64,000 bases of DNA from Candidatus Ferrigenium bremense (GCA_019449635.1 JAGRPI010000012.1:62001-126000), one strand, 5' to 3'; shown: positions 27,945 to 38,272, counted from the stretch's first letter. Numbers and translations are program-made. The notes: a model not told the origin generated them from the sequence alone.

Positions 27945-27977
27945 ACGCGGATTCCGTCTATCCGGGCAGCAAATCGA

Positions 27978-28009
27978 CCGAGGGGGCGCTGTGCCCCCTC
28001 GGTTTTTTT
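27978..28009 (+). terminator. Strong rho-independent terminator
   Basis: Perfect 10-bp stem CCGAGGGGGC/GCCCCCTCGG, five-base loop, then seven T. It ends the transcript of the Met/Cys-tailed protein gene. Confidence 0.92.
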
Positions 28010-28100
28010 CAGCGGCTCCAATCGCAGCTTTCAGGAAGGCTGATAAAAACCGGGTCAGTGCCACCGGAAAACATTCAATAACGAACAAGCATTTCACCGG

Positions 28101-28469
28101 TTATTTTTTCAGCAGTGCTTGCAGACCAGCAAAGGGATTATGCGTTGCCGCTACCGGTTGATCGCTGTCTCCCCTGTTCCGCACTGCCTCATCCAGAAGT
28201 CGCGAGTGTTCATTGTCGTGGCAGTACAGGCAGAGCAACTCCCAATTGCTGCCATCCGCCGGGTTATTGTCGTGTTTGTGGTCTTTGTGATGTACGGTCA
28301 ACTCGCGCAGACGTACTCCTGAAAACTCGCGACCGCATCGCCCGCATATCCACGGAAATAATTTGAGCGCCTGCTCGCGATAACCGGCTTCACGTAATTC
28401 GCGTTGCTGGCGCACTTCGGCGACAACGCGGTCCAGTCGTGCGTGATCAGGAGTGGTATGTTTAGCCAT
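28101..28469 (-). CDS. YajD-like HNH nuclease
   Basis: A 122-residue HNH protein. CGRCGREF and CLYCHDNEH supply zinc-binding cysteines, and LTVHHKDHKHDNNPADGSNWELLC is the HNH catalytic core. This matches YajD, a small protein found in many Proteobacteria with unknown target. It is 66 bp after the ribonucleotide reductase gene on the same strand, so it may be read through from it. Confidence 0.88.
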   Translation of the reverse strand: MAKHTTPDHARLDRVVAEVRQQRELREAGYREQALKLFPWICGRCGREFSGVRLRELTVHHKDHKHDNNPADGSNWELLCLYCHDNEHSRLLDEAVRNRGDSDQPVAATHNPFAGLQALLKK

Positions 28470-28535
28470 GACGGGTGGCTGGCTGATAGTCAGCGCAACT
28501 ATCCCCGCTCCGCCGCATTGCTGCGCACAACAGCC

Positions 28536-31358
28536 TTAACCGCACGCCCCGATCGTCCCGCAGCTGGTGCAGAATTCGCAGCCGTCTTTCTTGATCAGCG
28601 TGGCGTTGCCGCACTCCTTGCAGATCTTGCCGGTCATCGGCCTGATCCCGGAGGCCCTGCTTTGCGCTTCGGGGACTTCCAGCACGCCCATCTGCTGCAC
28701 CGGATAACCGTACTCGTCGAGGATGCCGAGCATGGCATAGCGGTGGATGATCAGCTTGGCGACATAGGAGACCGTCGACGGGTAACTTTCCATCTTTTCC
28801 CCGCCCGGCACGCGCGCCATGAAATCGCCCAGCGGTTCGCCGAAATTGAGCAGCTTGCGCAGCTTCATGCCGATCCAGGCCGGGTCGATGACGCGCATGT
28901 CCAGGCTCAATACCTTGCACAGGCCGTCGAGCGCGCGCGGATAGACCCCGGCCAGCCACATCGAGTAGGGGCGGCGCTGGCCGTCCGGCAGCACCAGTTC
29001 CTTCAGCCCGAGCACGAAGTCATCGCCGGTGCCGGCATTGGAGATGTCCACCGTCCAGCTCATCGTGCCGTCGGTGCCGGTCTTCGGCTCCTTCTTGGCG
29101 AACAGCGCGTCCATCATCGGGGTGGTGACGCCTTCGCTGACTTCCAGCGCGCCCAATTCCTCGATGCGGTATTTCAGCAGGTGCGCAAACGCCGCTACCA
29201 GGCTGGGCATGCGTTTTGTTTCGCCGTCGGGCGGCATCGGCATGTCGAAGGCGTCATCGCCGGCGGTCTTCATCAGCATTTCCAGTTTCATGCGCATCCA
29301 CACCGGGTCGCGCGCGCGCATATCCATCGACAGCGATTTTGCCAGTGCGCCCAGCCCGCGCGGCTGCTCCGCACCGTTCACCCAGACTTCGAACGGGTGG
29401 TTCTTGCCGTTCCTGGTATGGGAAACGAAAGTCACGAAACTGCCGAGCGGGTGATCCACCACCTGCGAGACCCAGCCTTCGCTGCCGCCGGGCAGTTCCG
29501 GGCGGCCGGGCCAGCGCAATGACGCGAGCGACGGCTTGGGCGCTGCCTCCAGCATGATGCGCCGGTCCTGGTCGAACAACAGGTCTTGCGGCTGTTCCTC
29601 TTTCTTGGCCGGCGTGACGGACAGCACCGAACCCAGCACGCTGTTGGGGCGATAGGTTGCCAGGCCCTTCAGGCCGGCCTTCCATGCTTCCGTGTAGAGA
29701 TCCTTGAAATCATCGTAGGGGTAGTCGGCCGGCACGTTGACCGTCTTGCTGATCGCCGTGTCGATGAATGGCGCGACGGCGGCCACCATCTTCATGTGGT
29801 CGATCGCCGAAATCTCCAGCGCGGTGACGAAGGCGGGCGGCAGGTTGTCCACATCGCCGCCCTGTTCCTTGAAGATGCGCCAGGCGTGGTCTTCCACCGG
29901 GTAGTCCTTGGTGGTGCCGTCCATCATGCGCTTCTTGCGCGTATAGAACCAGGAGAACGGCGGTTCGATGCCGTTGGAGGCATTGTCGGCGAACGCCAGC
30001 GAGATCGTACCGGTGGGCGCGATCGACAACAGGTGGCTGTTGCGGATGCCATGCCTGCGTATCTTGTCCTTGATCTCTTCCGGCAGCCGCGAGGCGAAGC
30101 GCGGTGCGGCGAGGTATTGCTCGGTGTCCAGCAGGGGGAAGGCGCCGCGTTCGATGGCCAGATCCACCGAAGCGAGATAGGCCTCATCGCGCATGAAACG
30201 CGTCAGTTCGGCGGCCAGCGCACGCGCCTCGTCGGTATCGTAGCGCAAGCCCAGCATCACCAGCGCGTCGCCCAGTCCGGTATAGCCCAGCCCGATACGC
30301 CGCTTGTTCTGAGCCTCCTTCTGCTGCTCGGGCAGCGGCCATGCGGTGACGTCCAGCACGTTGTCCAGCATGCGTATCCCGACATGCACCAGCTGCTTGA
30401 ACTTCGCGTAGTCGAAGGTGGCCTGGGCGGTGAAGGCATTTTCCACCATGAGGGTCAGGTTGACCGAGCCCAGACAGCAGCAGCCGTAAGAAGGCAGCGG
30501 CTGTTCGGCGCACGGATTGGTGGCCTCGATCACCTCGATGTAGGACAGGTTGTTGTCGCGGTTCATCAGGTCGATGAACAACACGCCCGGCTCGGCATGG
30601 TCGTAGGTGCTCTCGATGATCTGTTTCCACAGATCGGCAGCCGGTACCCTGCGGTACACCCACTTGCCGTCGGCGCGTTGTGCGGCGCCTTTCTCCTTGA
30701 GTGCGGCGGCAGGTTCGGCGCTATGCACCAGCTCGAAATCCGCGCCGTTTTCCACGGCCAGCATCAGGGCATCCGTGACCCCCACGGAAATGTTGAAGTT
30801 GCGCAGGTCGCCCTTGTCCTTGGCGTGGACGAATTTTTCGATGTCGGGGTGGTCGCAGCGCAATACGCCCATCTGCGCGCCGCGCCGCGCACCGGCCGAT
30901 TCGACGGTCTCGCAGGAGCGGTCGAACACGCGCATGTAGGAGATCGGGCCGCTGGCGCGGGAATTCGTGCCCTTGACCATCGCCCCCTCGGGGCGGATGG
31001 CCGAAAAGTCGTAGCCGACCCCGCCGCCGCGCCGCATGGTTTCCGCAGCCTGCTGCAGCGCATCGTAAATGCCCGGCTTGCCGTTGCTGATGCCGGAGAT
31101 CGCGTCGCCTACCGGCTGCACAAAGCAGTTGATCAGGGTCGCATGGATCTTCAGGCCGGCCGCCGAGTTGATGCGGCCGGCGGGCACCAGGCCGTTTTCC
31201 TGCCCGAGGAAGAACTCCTCTTCCCATTGGGCGCGCTGTTCCGGTTTTTCGGCCTCTGCCAGGCCGCGCGCCACGCGGCGGCGCACATCCTGGACCGAGT
31301 TTTCGCCAGGCTCGGCGTATTTTTCCAGCAATACTTCGGTACTGATTTCCTGTGACAT
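28536..31358 (-). CDS. nrdJ: Adenosylcobalamin-dependent (class II) ribonucleotide reductase
   Basis: Makes deoxyribonucleotides without oxygen-dependence, using vitamin B12. The 940-residue protein shows the substrate-site cysteine region ([11 protein letters not shown]), the radical motif [21 protein letters not shown], and [19 protein letters not shown]. Two TSCPD-type domains follow ([15 protein letters not shown]... and the segment near [11 protein letters not shown]). The C-terminal zinc ribbon [10 protein letters not shown]...CEFCTSCG carries the reducing cysteines. Two NrdR boxes lie about 315-360 bp upstream, so NrdR repression is expected, with a long leader between. Confidence 0.94.
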   Translation of the reverse strand: MSQEISTEVLLEKYAEPGENSVQDVRRRVARGLAEAEKPEQRAQWEEEFFLGQENGLVPAGRINSAAGLKIHATLINCFVQPVGDAISGISNGKPGIYDALQQAAETMRRGGGVGYDFSAIRPEGAMVKGTNSRASGPISYMRVFDRSCETVESAGARRGAQMGVLRCDHPDIEKFVHAKDKGDLRNFNISVGVTDALMLAVENGADFELVHSAEPAAALKEKGAAQRADGKWVYRRVPAADLWKQIIESTYDHAEPGVLFIDLMNRDNNLSYIEVIEATNPCAEQPLPSYGCCCLGSVNLTLMVENAFTAQATFDYAKFKQLVHVGIRMLDNVLDVTAWPLPEQQKEAQNKRRIGLGYTGLGDALVMLGLRYDTDEARALAAELTRFMRDEAYLASVDLAIERGAFPLLDTEQYLAAPRFASRLPEEIKDKIRRHGIRNSHLLSIAPTGTISLAFADNASNGIEPPFSWFYTRKKRMMDGTTKDYPVEDHAWRIFKEQGGDVDNLPPAFVTALEISAIDHMKMVAAVAPFIDTAISKTVNVPADYPYDDFKDLYTEAWKAGLKGLATYRPNSVLGSVLSVTPAKKEEQPQDLLFDQDRRIMLEAAPKPSLASLRWPGRPELPGGSEGWVSQVVDHPLGSFVTFVSHTRNGKNHPFEVWVNGAEQPRGLGALAKSLSMDMRARDPVWMRMKLEMLMKTAGDDAFDMPMPPDGETKRMPSLVAAFAHLLKYRIEELGALEVSEGVTTPMMDALFAKKEPKTGTDGTMSWTVDISNAGTGDDFVLGLKELVLPDGQRRPYSMWLAGVYPRALDGLCKVLSLDMRVIDPAWIGMKLRKLLNFGEPLGDFMARVPGGEKMESYPSTVSYVAKLIIHRYAMLGILDEYGYPVQQMGVLEVPEAQSRASGIRPMTGKICKECGNATLIKKDGCEFCTSCGTIGACG

Positions 31359-31672
31359 TTAAATTGCTCCCTTAAGAACCCATTCGCCTGATGTTCGGTA
31401 TGTCTTGCCACTCGGCGGGGCGGTTATCGTTGTTTGGTGGCATGCGGTGATTTTTTGTGCAGCGGTAAGGAACTGCGAGAGTCCTCGCGGTTCAAACCCG
31501 GCGACAGGGTTTTTGCGGCGGGTCGCCCTGGTGTTGGTCGGGTGTCATGCCGGAGGGAACGGGAAGTTCGTGAGCATCGCGTACAGATGTCGAAAATAAG
31601 ATATTTCCTGTTGCAGACACGATATAGCCCCTCCGGATCGCACGGGCCGCTTCAGCCCGAAAAAACCAAAAA
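31359..31672 (-). other. Long leader of nrdJ, no gene recognised
   Basis: About 315 bp between the NrdR boxes and the nrdJ start. It contains a 9-bp hairpin AACTGCGAG-AGTC-CTCGCGGTT (31471-31492) and a second GC-rich stem near 31505-31530. A cobalamin riboswitch would make sense for a B12-dependent enzyme, but I could not find its conserved B12 box. Possible short reading frames in this stretch have no ribosome sites. Confidence 0.4.
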
Positions 31673-31719
31673 CCACTATATCTAGTAGTTTGTTGGCAAA
31701 TTTCGACTAATTCTAGTGT
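31673..31719 (-). promoter_or_regulatory. Tandem NrdR boxes
   Basis: Box 1 (31673-31688, CCACTATATCTAGTAG) matches 13 of 16 positions of the NrdR consensus ACACWATATNTWGTGT as I recall it. Box 2 (31704-31719, CGACTAATTCTAGTGT) matches 12 of 16. Their starts are exactly 31 bp apart, three helical turns, the spacing known for paired NrdR sites. They most likely control nrdJ to the left; control of the rightward membrane gene is less likely. Confidence 0.8.
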
Positions 31720-31960
31720 GCCGGTATTTTTTTGCAAGCACTATTTCGGCCTAGATAATCGGAGAAATAATTTGACTTGGCCGGCAGGCTGGGTTAACCG
31801 GGGGTTGTCCCGGGTCAGCCGGGAGAGGGCGGTTCCAGGCGGGCGATGCGCATGGGAAATGCCCGCAAACCCGTGTTTTTTTTGGTGGATATATCCGGTC
31901 GCTTGCATTGGGGCGGTCATTTACGCTTTAATGCGCGACATTTTTTGCTGGGAGCACGAT

Positions 31961-32539
31961 ATGGGGTTTCTTGAGAAATTATTCGAAGGGGCGTTGTGGA
32001 ACAGCCGCTTCATGATACTGACGGCGGTGGTCGGCAGCCTGCTGGCGGGCATCGCGATCTTTTACATGGCTACCGTGGATGTGGTGAACCTGTTCAGCCA
32101 TGCCCTGCATTACGCCGATTCCAGCCTGACCGACGAGGCGCGCAAGGCATTGCATGACACCACGGTGTCGCACATCGTCGAAGTGGTGGACGGCTACCTG
32201 CTGGCGACGGTGATGCTGATCTTTTCGCTGGGGCTGTACGAACTGTTCATCAGCGACATCGACCAGGCGCACGGCAGCAAGTCCTCCAGCAAGATACTGG
32301 TCATCAACAATCTGGACGACCTTAAATCGCGCCTGGCCAAGGTGATCCTGATGATCATGATCGTCACGCTGTTCGAGGAAGCGCTGAACATGCATATGAG
32401 TGCGCCGCTGGATCTGGTCTATCTCGGCGCAAGCATCGCGCTGATCGCGCTGGCGCTGTATCTGACCCATGCTTCCGAACACAAGGCGGGCGACGATGCG
32501 GAGCCAAGCGAAAAAGCGCCGGAAAAACACGGCCACTGA
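31961..32539 (+). CDS. YqhA/UPF0114-family membrane protein
   Basis: A protein of about 192 residues with three or four membrane helices (RFMILTAVVGSLLAGIAIFYMATVDVV, YLLATVMLIFSLGLYELFIS, LAKVILMIMIVTLFEEAL, LDLVYLGASIALIALALYLT). The pattern around LYELFISDID and LDDLKSRLAKVI matches the YqhA family, of unknown function. GGGAG precedes the ATG at 31961. The gene for a thioredoxin-like protein follows 28 bp later. Confidence 0.8.
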   Translation: MGFLEKLFEGALWNSRFMILTAVVGSLLAGIAIFYMATVDVVNLFSHALHYADSSLTDEARKALHDTTVSHIVEVVDGYLLATVMLIFSLGLYELFISDIDQAHGSKSSSKILVINNLDDLKSRLAKVILMIMIVTLFEEALNMHMSAPLDLVYLGASIALIALALYLTHASEHKAGDDAEPSEKAPEKHGH

Positions 32540-32567
32540 TAACTATTCGATGCAGCCCGGAGCCGTC

Positions 32568-33029
32568 ATGTCGTTACGCAAGTTGCTGGTGTGGCCGTTG
32601 CTGGCCTGGTCGTTTTCCTGCCATGCGGCGGATTTCGCGCTGGAAGACATGCAGGGCAAGACGCACCGCCTGGCGGATTATCACGGCAAATGGGTGCTGG
32701 TGAATTTCTGGGCGACCTGGTGCCCGCCATGCCTGAGCGAGATCCCCGAGCTGAGCAGTTTGCACAACGCGCACAAGGACAGTGACCTGGTGGTGATCGG
32801 CATCGCGATGGATTCGGGCTCCGGCAGAAAAGTGGCCAATTTCGCCGAGGCGCACGGCATCGGTTACCCGATCGTCATGGGCAACCGCAAGATCGCGGCG
32901 CAGATCGGCAAGCTGGAGGTGTTGCCGACCAGTTATCTGTATGCGCCGAACGGCGAGCAGGTGAGCTATCAAAACGGGGAAGTGACGCGCGAGAGCGTCG
33001 AGACCTACATCAAGAACAGGAAATTCTAG
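32568..33029 (+). CDS. TlpA/ResA-like periplasmic thioredoxin
   Basis: A protein of about 153 residues with a signal peptide (MSLRKLLVWPLLAWSFSCHAA) and a thioredoxin fold. The active site is NFWATWCPPCLSEIPEL and the cis-proline is in VLPTSYLYAP. It is probably a periplasmic reductant, for example for cytochrome c maturation or protein thiols. GGAG precedes the ATG at 32568. It converges on the transglycosylase gene with a four-base overlap of the ends. Confidence 0.87.
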   Translation: MSLRKLLVWPLLAWSFSCHAADFALEDMQGKTHRLADYHGKWVLVNFWATWCPPCLSEIPELSSLHNAHKDSDLVVIGIAMDSGSGRKVANFAEAHGIGYPIVMGNRKIAAQIGKLEVLPTSYLYAPNGEQVSYQNGEVTRESVETYIKNRKF

Positions 33030-33679
33030 CTGTTGGGGTGCGGGTGGCCGACATCGGCTGTCTTGGGACGTAAAGTCCAGTTGTTGTGCCAGGCGGCGCG
33101 CACCAGGTTCGGGTATTTTGGATGGCCCAGGCTGCCGTTGTAGCGTCCCAGCGCGCGATACAGATCGCCCTTTTCGATGTCCAGGTAATAGCGCAGGATG
33201 GTGCAGCCATAGCGCAGGTTGGTGCGCAGGTGGAACAGGTTGTGTTCCCCCGTGCCGATCTCCCTCACCCAGAACGGCATCACCTGCATGTAGCCATGCG
33301 CGCCCACGCTGGAAACGGCGTATTTCTTGAAACCGCTCTCCACTTCGATCAGGCCCAGTACCAGCTCGGGTTCAAGCCCGGCGCGGGTCGCCTCGTAATG
33401 CACCGTGCCCAGGAAATCGAGGCGCGACTCCTCATCGGGGATGCGCTTCCGCAAGCGGTACGACATTTCCTTCAGCCACGCATCCGCCTCGGATTGCGTG
33501 CCGAACGCCAGCTTGGGCGCGGCCTGATCCGACACGCTGTGCTGCAATACCGCGCGGACACTGGCGGAAAGCGGCGTATAGACCTGCGCGCCGGCAAATG
33601 CGCCGGAAGCAAACAACACCCCCGCCATGCATAGTGGCAAGGAGAGGCGCAGAGAAAATAACCTATGGACTAATGTCAT
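33026..33679 (-). CDS. SLT-family lytic transglycosylase
   Basis: A 217-residue exported protein ([30 protein letters not shown]) with a lysozyme-like SLT domain. The catalytic glutamate is in [30 protein letters not shown], followed by [21 protein letters not shown] and [10 protein letters not shown]. It cleaves peptidoglycan in the periplasm. It overlaps the end of proS by four bases and may be translated with it. Confidence 0.9.
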   Translation of the reverse strand: MTLVHRLFSLRLSLPLCMAGVLFASGAFAGAQVYTPLSASVRAVLQHSVSDQAAPKLAFGTQSEADAWLKEMSYRLRKRIPDEESRLDFLGTVHYEATRAGLEPELVLGLIEVESGFKKYAVSSVGAHGYMQVMPFWVREIGTGEHNLFHLRTNLRYGCTILRYYLDIEKGDLYRALGRYNGSLGHPKYPNLVRAAWHNNWTLRPKTADVGHPHPNS

Positions 33680-35376
33680 AGTTTGGATTGTACGAACTCC
33701 GGCGCGCTTTGCAAGGGGATGGCCTGCGCCTGTGCATCGCGCCGTCCCTGATATTCCACGTTGCCTTCCTTCAGGCTGCGCTCGCCGATGACGATGCGGT
33801 GCGGGATGCCGATCAGTTCCATGTCGGCGAACATCACGCCGGGACGCTCGTCGCGGTCGTTCAGCAACGTCTCGATGCCGGCGGCTTGCAGCGCGGCATG
33901 CAGCTGCTCGGCGGCCTCGCGTACTGCCGCGCTCTTGCTCATGCCGATCGGCACGATGGCGACCTGGAACGGCGCCATCGCCGCCGGCAGGATGATGCCG
34001 CGCTCGTCGTAATTCTGCTCGATGGCGGCGGCCACGATGCGCGACACGCCGATGCCGTAGCAGCCCATCTCCATGATCTGCGCCTTGCCCTGCGCGTCCA
34101 GGAAGGTGGCTTTCATGGCTTCGGCATATTTGGTGCGCAACTGGAAGATGTGCCCGACCTCGATGCCGCGGCAGATCTCCAGCGAGCCCTTGCCGTCCGG
34201 CGACGGGTCGCCCGCGACCACGTTGCGGATGTCATGCACGCTCGCTTCGTCCAGATGCACGTCGCGTCCGAAATTCACTCCGGTGTAATGGAAGCCGTCG
34301 TCGTTCGCGCCGCAGATGAAATCGCCCAGCGCCGCAGCGGAACGGTCGGCCAGCATGCGTACCTTGTTGCCAACCGGGCCGATATAACCGGCACGGCAGC
34401 CCATGTTGCCGTGGATCTCGTCGTCGCTGGCAAATCGGAAACCGCCCAGCACCTTGCCAGCCTTGATCTCGTTCAGGGTGTGGTCGCCGCGCAGCAGCAA
34501 CAGCACGAACTCGCCTTCGTGCGTCATTACGGCGATGGCTTTCAATATGCCTTGTGCGGAGGTGTTGAAAAATGCCGCGACCTCCTCGATGGAACGCTGT
34601 CCGGGCGTGATGGCCTTTTGCATCTCCTGTGTAGCGGCGCTGCGCGGCGTGGCGGGCGCAACGGCTTCCGCCATCTCCACGTTCGCCGCGTAATCGGAAG
34701 CGGGACAGTAAGCCAGCGCGTCTTCGCCGGAATCCGCCAGCACATGGAACTCGTGCGAGCCGCTGCCGCCGATCGCGCCGGTGTCCGCCGTGACGGCGCG
34801 GAACTGCAAGCCCAGGCGGGTGAAGATGCGGCTGTAGGTGTCGTGCATGACCTGGTAGGTCTGCTCCAGGCTCGCATAGTCGGCATGGAACGAGTAGGCG
34901 TCCTTCATCACGAATTCGCGCGCGCGCATCACGCCGAAGCGCGGGCGCACCTCGTCGCGGAACTTGGTCTGGATCTGGTAGAAGTTGATCGGCAACTGGC
35001 GGTAGCTGCGTATCTCGCGGCGCGCGATGTCGGTGATCACTTCCTCGTGGGTCGGGCCGAAACAGAAGGCATTGTCGTGCCGGTCCCTGATCTTCAGCAT
35101 CTGCGGGCCGAACACCGCCCAGCGCCCGGTTTCCTGCCACAGCTCGGCGGGTTGCACGGCGGGCATCAGCAGCTCGATGCCGCCGCTGCTGTCCATCTCC
35201 TCGCGCACGATGTTCTCCACCTTGCGCAGCACGCGCAAACCGAGCGGCATCCAGGTATACAGGCCGCTGGCCAGTTTCCTGATGAAACCGGCGCGCAGCA
35301 TCAGCTTGTGGCTGGGCAGTTCCGCCTCGGACGGGGCTTCTTTCAATGTGGAGATGAAGAATTGTGAGACGCGCAT
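33676..35376 (-). CDS. proS: Prolyl-tRNA synthetase
   Basis: Charges tRNA-Pro. The protein (566 residues from the ATG at 35376) begins [40 protein letters not shown], the bacterial-type N-terminus. It has class II motifs ([48 protein letters not shown]), an inserted editing domain (residues about 225-380), and the C-terminal anticodon-binding domain. A TTG five codons upstream is an alternative start. Confidence 0.96.
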   Translation of the reverse strand: MRVSQFFISTLKEAPSEAELPSHKLMLRAGFIRKLASGLYTWMPLGLRVLRKVENIVREEMDSSGGIELLMPAVQPAELWQETGRWAVFGPQMLKIRDRHDNAFCFGPTHEEVITDIARREIRSYRQLPINFYQIQTKFRDEVRPRFGVMRAREFVMKDAYSFHADYASLEQTYQVMHDTYSRIFTRLGLQFRAVTADTGAIGGSGSHEFHVLADSGEDALAYCPASDYAANVEMAEAVAPATPRSAATQEMQKAITPGQRSIEEVAAFFNTSAQGILKAIAVMTHEGEFVLLLLRGDHTLNEIKAGKVLGGFRFASDDEIHGNMGCRAGYIGPVGNKVRMLADRSAAALGDFICGANDDGFHYTGVNFGRDVHLDEASVHDIRNVVAGDPSPDGKGSLEICRGIEVGHIFQLRTKYAEAMKATFLDAQGKAQIMEMGCYGIGVSRIVAAAIEQNYDERGIILPAAMAPFQVAIVPIGMSKSAAVREAAEQLHAALQAAGIETLLNDRDERPGVMFADMELIGIPHRIVIGERSLKEGNVEYQGRRDAQAQAIPLQSAPEFVQSKL

Positions 35377-35494
35377 GGTGTATGGCTGCAAAGTTTAAAA
35401 TGAGGGCGCGATTTTACAGGGAATGCGCACGGTGCGCATTTTCTCGTCCGGTGCGATGCGACTCGCGGCGGCCTTGGGCGGCTTATGGATAATA

Positions 35495-35617
35495 TTGAGC
35501 ATTACATAATTCATTACACCGTTCGCCCTGAGGTATCGAAGGGCGGCTTGCACGTAGGCTTGGGCTTCGATACCTCAGCCCGAACGGGATGTTTGTCGCG
35601 AATTATGTAATGCTCAA
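35495..35617. repeat. 123-bp nested palindrome (MITE-like)
   Basis: Outer perfect arms TTGAGCATTACATAATT (35495-35511) and its complement (35601-35617) enclose an inner inverted pair: CGTTCGCCCTGAGGTATCGA (from 35520) and TCGATACCTCAGCCCGAACG (to about 35587). The inner part is a variant of the GTTCGCCCTGAG repeat; the outer arms are a different sequence. It lies upstream of proS and next to the ppiC terminator. Confidence 0.8.
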
Positions 35618-35618
35618 T

Positions 35619-35649
35619 AAAAAGGGGATGCCGGAGCATCCCCTTTTTT
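35619..35649. terminator. Bidirectional-looking terminator
   Basis: Stem AAAAAGGGGATGC/GCATCCCCTTTTT with a four-base loop. Read on the minus strand it lies 14 bp past the ppiC stop and ends in a T-run. Confidence 0.88.
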
Positions 35650-35662
35650 GCCGTGTTGCCGG

Positions 35663-36448
35663 TCACTCGACCTTGGCCTTGGCGCGCAGCTCCTCGATCG
35701 CCTTCCTGATCGCCTGCTGTTGCAGGCGTTGCTGCAGCTTCGGCCTGGTTTCCTCGAACGACGGTACCTTCAGGTCGCGCATGTCTTCCAGCTTGATGAC
35801 ATGCCAGCCGAATTTCGACTGCACCGGCTCCCTGGTGTATTCGCCCTTTTTCAGGTTGAGCATCGCATTGGCGAATTCCGGCACGTAATTGCGCGGCACT
35901 GACCAGCCCAGCTCGCCGCCGCGTTGCGCGGTACCGGTATCCCTGGATTTCGCGGCGAGCTTCTCGAATTTGGCCTTCTTGCCGAGCTGCGCGATGATGT
36001 CCCTGGCCTCGGCTTCGGTTTCCACCAGGATGTGGCGGGCGCTGTATTCCTTGTCGCCCAGCATGGCTTTCTGCTGGTCATATTCCTGCTTGAGCTGGTC
36101 TTCGCCGACCGGGTGGTTCCTGGCGTAGTCCTGCATGAAAGCGATCACCAGCACCTGCTGCCTGGCGATTTCGATTTGCTGCACCACGTCGGCATTCTTG
36201 TCCAGGCCGAGCTTGGCGGCTTCCTGCGCCATCACTTCGACATTGATCAGGTCCTCGCGGATCGCCTTGCGCAGCTCCGGGCTGTCCGTCTGGCCTTGTG
36301 TGATGGCGGACTTGACGCGCAGGTCGATGCGCGCCTGGGGAATGGCAACACCGTTCACCATCGCGGCGGATTTGTCCTCGGCGAAGGCGGGGTCGATCGC
36401 CAGTGCGCCGAGGATTGCCAGTGCCGCAAATTTACCGATTTTCAACAT
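35663..36448 (-). CDS. PpiC/SurA-type periplasmic peptidyl-prolyl isomerase
   Basis: A protein of about 261 residues with a signal peptide (MLKIGKFAALAILGALAIDPAFAE), an N-terminal helical chaperone part, and one parvulin domain at residues about 128-225 (YSARHILVETEAEARDIIAQLGKKAKFEKLAAKSRDTGTAQRGGELGW...). It helps fold secreted or outer-membrane proteins. GGAG precedes the ATG. It is transcribed in the same direction as the FecR/Slam-like operon upstream, but a terminator lies between them. Confidence 0.9.
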   Translation of the reverse strand: MLKIGKFAALAILGALAIDPAFAEDKSAAMVNGVAIPQARIDLRVKSAITQGQTDSPELRKAIREDLINVEVMAQEAAKLGLDKNADVVQQIEIARQQVLVIAFMQDYARNHPVGEDQLKQEYDQQKAMLGDKEYSARHILVETEAEARDIIAQLGKKAKFEKLAAKSRDTGTAQRGGELGWSVPRNYVPEFANAMLNLKKGEYTREPVQSKFGWHVIKLEDMRDLKVPSFEETRPKLQQRLQQQAIRKAIEELRAKAKVE

Positions 36449-36568
36449 TACGATTTCTCCTGGAAAATAAAACCTGAACAGATTGAAGAACAAGAGGGAG
36501 CTTCGCGCGGCGCATTTGCCAGCATGCGGCCCGTCGAAACATTCTTGGGGCGGCAATGATACCCAAAA

Positions 36569-36603
36569 ACACACAAGCCCGCGATCGCGGGCTTGCGTGT
36601 GTT
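36569..36603 (-). terminator. Terminator of the FecR/Slam-like operon
   Basis: A perfect stem AAGCCCGCGA/TCGCGGGCTT extended by ACACAC/GTGTGT, followed on the minus strand by a T-run (GTTTTTGGG). It lies about 80 bp after the last FecR gene. Confidence 0.85.
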
Positions 36604-36679
36604 GAAGCTTCCACATCAAATGAAGGCTGCCACGTTGATGATTATCGGCAGCAAGTCAGTATTTAGCCCACCATTGAAA

Positions 36680-38272
36680 TCAACGTTTGTAAATCGCCGC
36701 ACCGGTCACTGGCACTTCATTGGTCTGGAGGAAGTCATAAACCATGCCGGCATGGGTAGCATTTGATCCCGCAAACGTCACCCGCGCATTGGCAGAGCAA
36801 CCGGTAGAACATACGTTTTGCGTCCCACCTTGGAATGTTGTTGTCCCGGAAGCTGTATTAAAATTGGACATGGCCGTACCGCTCACATTCATCAGATAGG
36901 TGCTGTTTCCATTCAAGGTCAAGTTGAGATTCGCGGACAGGTTGTTGTTAAGAAAGTTGGCGGTCAACGTCCCTCCGGTTGCCTGCCATACGTTGCCGGT
37001 TGCCACGTTGGTCGCTTCGGTAGGCCGGGTCGCCGCAAAAAAGTTGTATGCCACCGCATTGAGCTGGGGATAGGTGACAACAGGCAAGGCAACTATCATG
37101 TGGTTCCCTTGATCCAGCGTATAGGTTTGCAAGGACCAAGATCCAAACATCTGCTGCCCATTTGCCCAACGCCCCCATGAGATCACCCCTGCGTCTGATC
37201 CTCCCTCGTAGTTTCCAGCCGTCGTCCGCCCAAGCAGCAGTCCTGCGGTAGTAGTGCTATTTACGTAGGTTTGCGCCAAGCCTTGTGCATCGTACACCAC
37301 GAATGTTGGAGCGGGCTGTACTTCAAGAAAATGAGAATTGGCACTTGGATTAAAATCTGAAGTCATCCAGTTCAGATTTGTAGTGTTCGGATTTACTCCG
37401 TCGGCTACGGTAGTGGAGGTAGGAGCAGGCAAAGTACCACCGGTAAGATTGGTACCACCAGTGGTTTCGACTGGAATCTGAATGATGTTAGGCGCCACCG
37501 TGTTTTCCGGTGCGACAGGGGCCGGCGCAGGCGCAACCTGTTCCTGTGCGGTGTTGTCCACCACCGCCGTTTCGCGCACCCCTTCTTCCTTGCCTTCTTC
37601 CTTGTCGCCTTTCGCCTGTGGCGCGGGCTCCGCCGCTACGGTGAAGAGGTTGGTGTTGATCGGCTGCAGTTGCGGCATCTGGTCCTTCGCGCCGGCGAAG
37701 CCCATCTGGTTGGGCAGCACGAAGACGGTGCCCTTGTCGGTGGCCAGGTAGGTCTCGCCGATGTTCACCTTGTTGTAGGCGCCCGGGGGTGCCACGGCCG
37801 CCAGTTCGCTGCCCGGTGCGACCAGAAAGGTCTCATGGTCGGTGCCGCGGATGCCGATCGTTGCGACAGGCGTGGTGATCTGGTAACTCGATTTGTTGAG
37901 CTGCCCGATCAGGCCGGTGACGGCGCGGAAGCCGCCTTTGAGCAGGGAGAAGAAGCTTTGTTCGGTGCCGTCCTGCTTGCCGCTGAATTTGAAGCTGTCG
38001 AATTTCAGCTGGGTGTCCGCGCGCACCGCGACGAAACCGCCGTCCTGCATCCTGATCTGTGCGGAGGCGCCCTTGGCGGAGGTCAGGGTGTCGCCTTCAT
38101 TGATCGCCTCGCCCTTTTTCAGGCCATGCGTTTGTCCCGCCGGGTCGGTCAGCTGGACCACGCCATTCACGAACTGCACATGCCCGGCGACATTCGCGTA
38201 GGCGGCATTGCCGCCCAGCAACAACACCAGAGAAGTAACCAGGCTAACGAAGAAGTCTATATGGGTTTTCAT
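36680..38272 (-). CDS. FecR-domain protein with one TbpB-like barrel domain
   Basis: An exported protein of 530 residues. A signal peptide (MKTHIDFFVSLVTSLVLLLGGNAAYA) is followed by a FecR domain, residues about 27-190 (VQLTDPAGQTHGLKKGEAINEGDTLTSAKGASAQIRMQDGG..., TPVATIGIRGTDHETF). A Pro/Ala/Glu-rich linker (about 205-275) follows. The C-terminal 230 residues start VISWGRWANG and end with ARVTFAGSNATHAGMVYDFLQTNEVPVTGAAIYKR, a pattern like the final strands of TbpB-type eight-strand barrels. One cysteine pair is present (NVCSTGC). The first 280 residues nearly match the upstream paralog. Function is unknown; surface or ligand binding is inferred. Confidence 0.75.
   Translation of the reverse strand: MKTHIDFFVSLVTSLVLLLGGNAAYANVAGHVQFVNGVVQLTDPAGQTHGLKKGEAINEGDTLTSAKGASAQIRMQDGGFVAVRADTQLKFDSFKFSGKQDGTEQSFFSLLKGGFRAVTGLIGQLNKSSYQITTPVATIGIRGTDHETFLVAPGSELAAVAPPGAYNKVNIGETYLATDKGTVFVLPNQMGFAGAKDQMPQLQPINTNLFTVAAEPAPQAKGDKEEGKEEGVRETAVVDNTAQEQVAPAPAPVAPENTVAPNIIQIPVETTGGTNLTGGTLPAPTSTTVADGVNPNTTNLNWMTSDFNPSANSHFLEVQPAPTFVVYDAQGLAQTYVNSTTTAGLLLGRTTAGNYEGGSDAGVISWGRWANGQQMFGSWSLQTYTLDQGNHMIVALPVVTYPQLNAVAYNFFAATRPTEATNVATGNVWQATGGTLTANFLNNNLSANLNLTLNGNSTYLMNVSGTAMSNFNTASGTTTFQGGTQNVCSTGCSANARVTFAGSNATHAGMVYDFLQTNEVPVTGAAIYKR

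Noticed and set aside
29586-31355. Long open frame antisense to nrdJ
   Set aside because: It is the complement of a clear class II ribonucleotide reductase; composition is that of a shadow frame, and no ribosome site is seen.
31485-31505. tRNA-like T-loop (GGTTCAAACCC)
   Set aside because: No matching acceptor, D-arm or anticodon arm can be folded around it on either strand.
31359-31672. Cobalamin riboswitch before nrdJ
   Set aside because: The leader is structured and the cofactor would fit, but I could not find the B12 box or the conserved core on the minus strand. I report only a structured leader.
33688-35367. Long open frame antisense to proS
   Set aside because: It lies fully opposite proS and has no recognisable motif.
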